A stretch of 38,369 nt of DNA from Plakobranchus ocellatus (lineage: Eukaryota; Mollusca; Gastropoda; Plakobranchidae). A program made the translations under genes and the position numbers. How positions within the stretch are numbered: position 1 is the stretch's first letter; the number at the start of each line of letters is the position of its first letter. Below are positions 37,427 through 38,369 of this stretch, one piece after another. The stretch lies in the NCBI GenBank assembly GCA_019648995.1, contig BLXT01005070.1, positions 142,351-180,719 on the forward strand, in the 5' to 3' direction. Under the pieces are notes generated by a model. It ran no database searches and was not told the DNA's origin. It saw only the letters and a list, made by a program, of their open reading frames with translations.

Positions 37427-37432
37427 AATAAA
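37427..37432 (+). promoter_or_regulatory. GOT2: Candidate GOT2 poly(A) signal (AATAAA)
   Basis: The first canonical AATAAA that I see after the GOT2 stop, followed by a T-rich stretch near 37470. Further AATAAA motifs lie at 37621 and 38082. In such AT-rich DNA the motif is frequent by chance. Confidence 0.35.
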
Positions 37433-38369
37433 AACCAAATACATTTTGCATTGTAAAATTTTATAAAATATTTTTTTTTTCTCTGTCAGCTATTCATACT
37501 TAAAGAGTTTTAATGTATTTAAAAGCTCTTTGTATACTTATAGATAGAACATTATCAAGAAAGAGGTAAACAACAGTATCCATTTTTTGTTTTTCAACTA
37601 GAAAAATTTAGAGAACCTTTAATAAAATTAAAAAGTGCAAAAGCAAAAAAAGTTCTTTTAGTTCTTGGTGAATAAGAAAGGCTCATAGTTCTGTCCAAAT
37701 TTTAAGTGGTACAGGATACTGACTTACTGCATTGAATTATCACCTTCGTAATCATTGCTAAAATTCATAATTTTTTCCTCCCCTGCAATTATAATTGAAA
37801 AGACCCTTCCCTTCGTCTCTGACTTCTCGCATTTTTTTTTTTTTTTTTTCTTAATTTCACTGCACTTCAATTTTTTTACTTAAATGTCTGAAGGAGTGCA
37901 GGGAATAAGTTATTGGAAATTGAGTTGTTTAAATTAATCTAAAACTAAAAGGAATGTTTAGCAGTATAAAAACCCCTTTCAACTTACATATGGCATTCAT
38001 CAAGAAAAAAACATGTTATTGTTAATCAGTAATTCAGATAGTTCATTTCAAAAACACCTAAAAATAATTTGTCTGGAGCTCAATAAAAAATGGTGATACA
38101 TAAATATAAATATCAAAGTGTTATTTTTTGTGAAATTTTTTTCTTTTTCTTTTGTGACTTGTAAAAAAAAAAAATTATCATTTTACAAACAAGCCTTTAA
38201 ATTGTTCATGGTTTGCCACGATGAGAAAATTTTCTTACACTTAAATAATCAGTTTAGTTTGATCATTGTTTTGGCGAGTCCTTCCCATAGGATGAGCAGG
38301 CCATTGCATAATGCATAGACTATGTAAACATTGTCACCTCCCATTTCAAGTCTACTGGCTGTCTTGTTC
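37433..38369. other. Downstream flank, nothing recognised
   Basis: AT-rich sequence with several homopolymer runs. No gene starts before the window ends. Confidence 0.6.

Noticed and set aside
37227-37451. 74-codon minus-strand frame downstream of GOT2 with mixed composition
   Set aside because: No recognised family, no splice or promoter signals, and it overlaps the probable GOT2 3' UTR.

Overview
This window is animal nuclear DNA. It is AT-rich, full of short introns with GT..AG borders, microsatellites and small transposons, and carries two protein-coding genes, both on the + strand. Frequent CT/GA tracts, TAGGCCTA and AGATCTAGA words, tRNA-derived SINEs and the divergence of both proteins from their vertebrate relatives suggest an invertebrate, most likely a mollusc and perhaps a gastropod. 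That placement is inference. No prokaryotic features, rRNA, intact tRNA gene, CRISPR array, retrovirus or other capsid-bearing element was recognised.

Region 1 (1-8423): the 3' part of a TOX-family HMG-box gene. Eight coding exons can be joined in frame, covering about 579 residues: a Ser/Gly/His/Gln-rich region, a lysine-rich nuclear signal leading into one HMG box, a Gln/Met/His-rich low-complexity segment, and a C-terminal Cys/His module ending [10 protein letters not shown]...PVK. That tail matches vertebrate TOX4 and is absent from TOX, TOX2 and TOX3, so this looks like the TOX4-type gene. The N-terminal exon or exons lie before the window. Intron 2 holds a degenerate minisatellite with a unit of about 60 bp.

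Region 2 (8424-21430): about 13 kb with no convincing gene. It holds the likely TOX 3' UTR, a polyG run beside a 3-base gap, CT-rich tracts, a 280-bp tRNA-derived SINE with an 11-bp target-site duplication, a second and different tRNA-headed repeat, a likely 959-bp Harbinger-like element with a TTA duplication, two short tandem duplications (59 and 58 bp periods) and an AT microsatellite.

Region 3 (21430-38369): a complete mitochondrial aspartate aminotransferase gene (GOT2). Eleven coding exons encode 426 residues with an N-terminal targeting peptide and every catalytic residue I could check. A CpG-dense stretch lies just before the start codon. The introns host another copy of the SINE, a 19-base assembly gap and a 1,527-bp pogo/Tigger-like non-autonomous element with 22-bp inverted ends flanked by TA. 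The last 2.5 kb hold the 3' UTR and candidate polyadenylation signals.

The two genes have no evident functional link: one encodes a chromatin or transcription factor, the other a metabolic enzyme. I found no persuasive new biological system. The most unusual items are the mobile elements, the minisatellite and a possible antisense exon pair in GOT2 intron 7.
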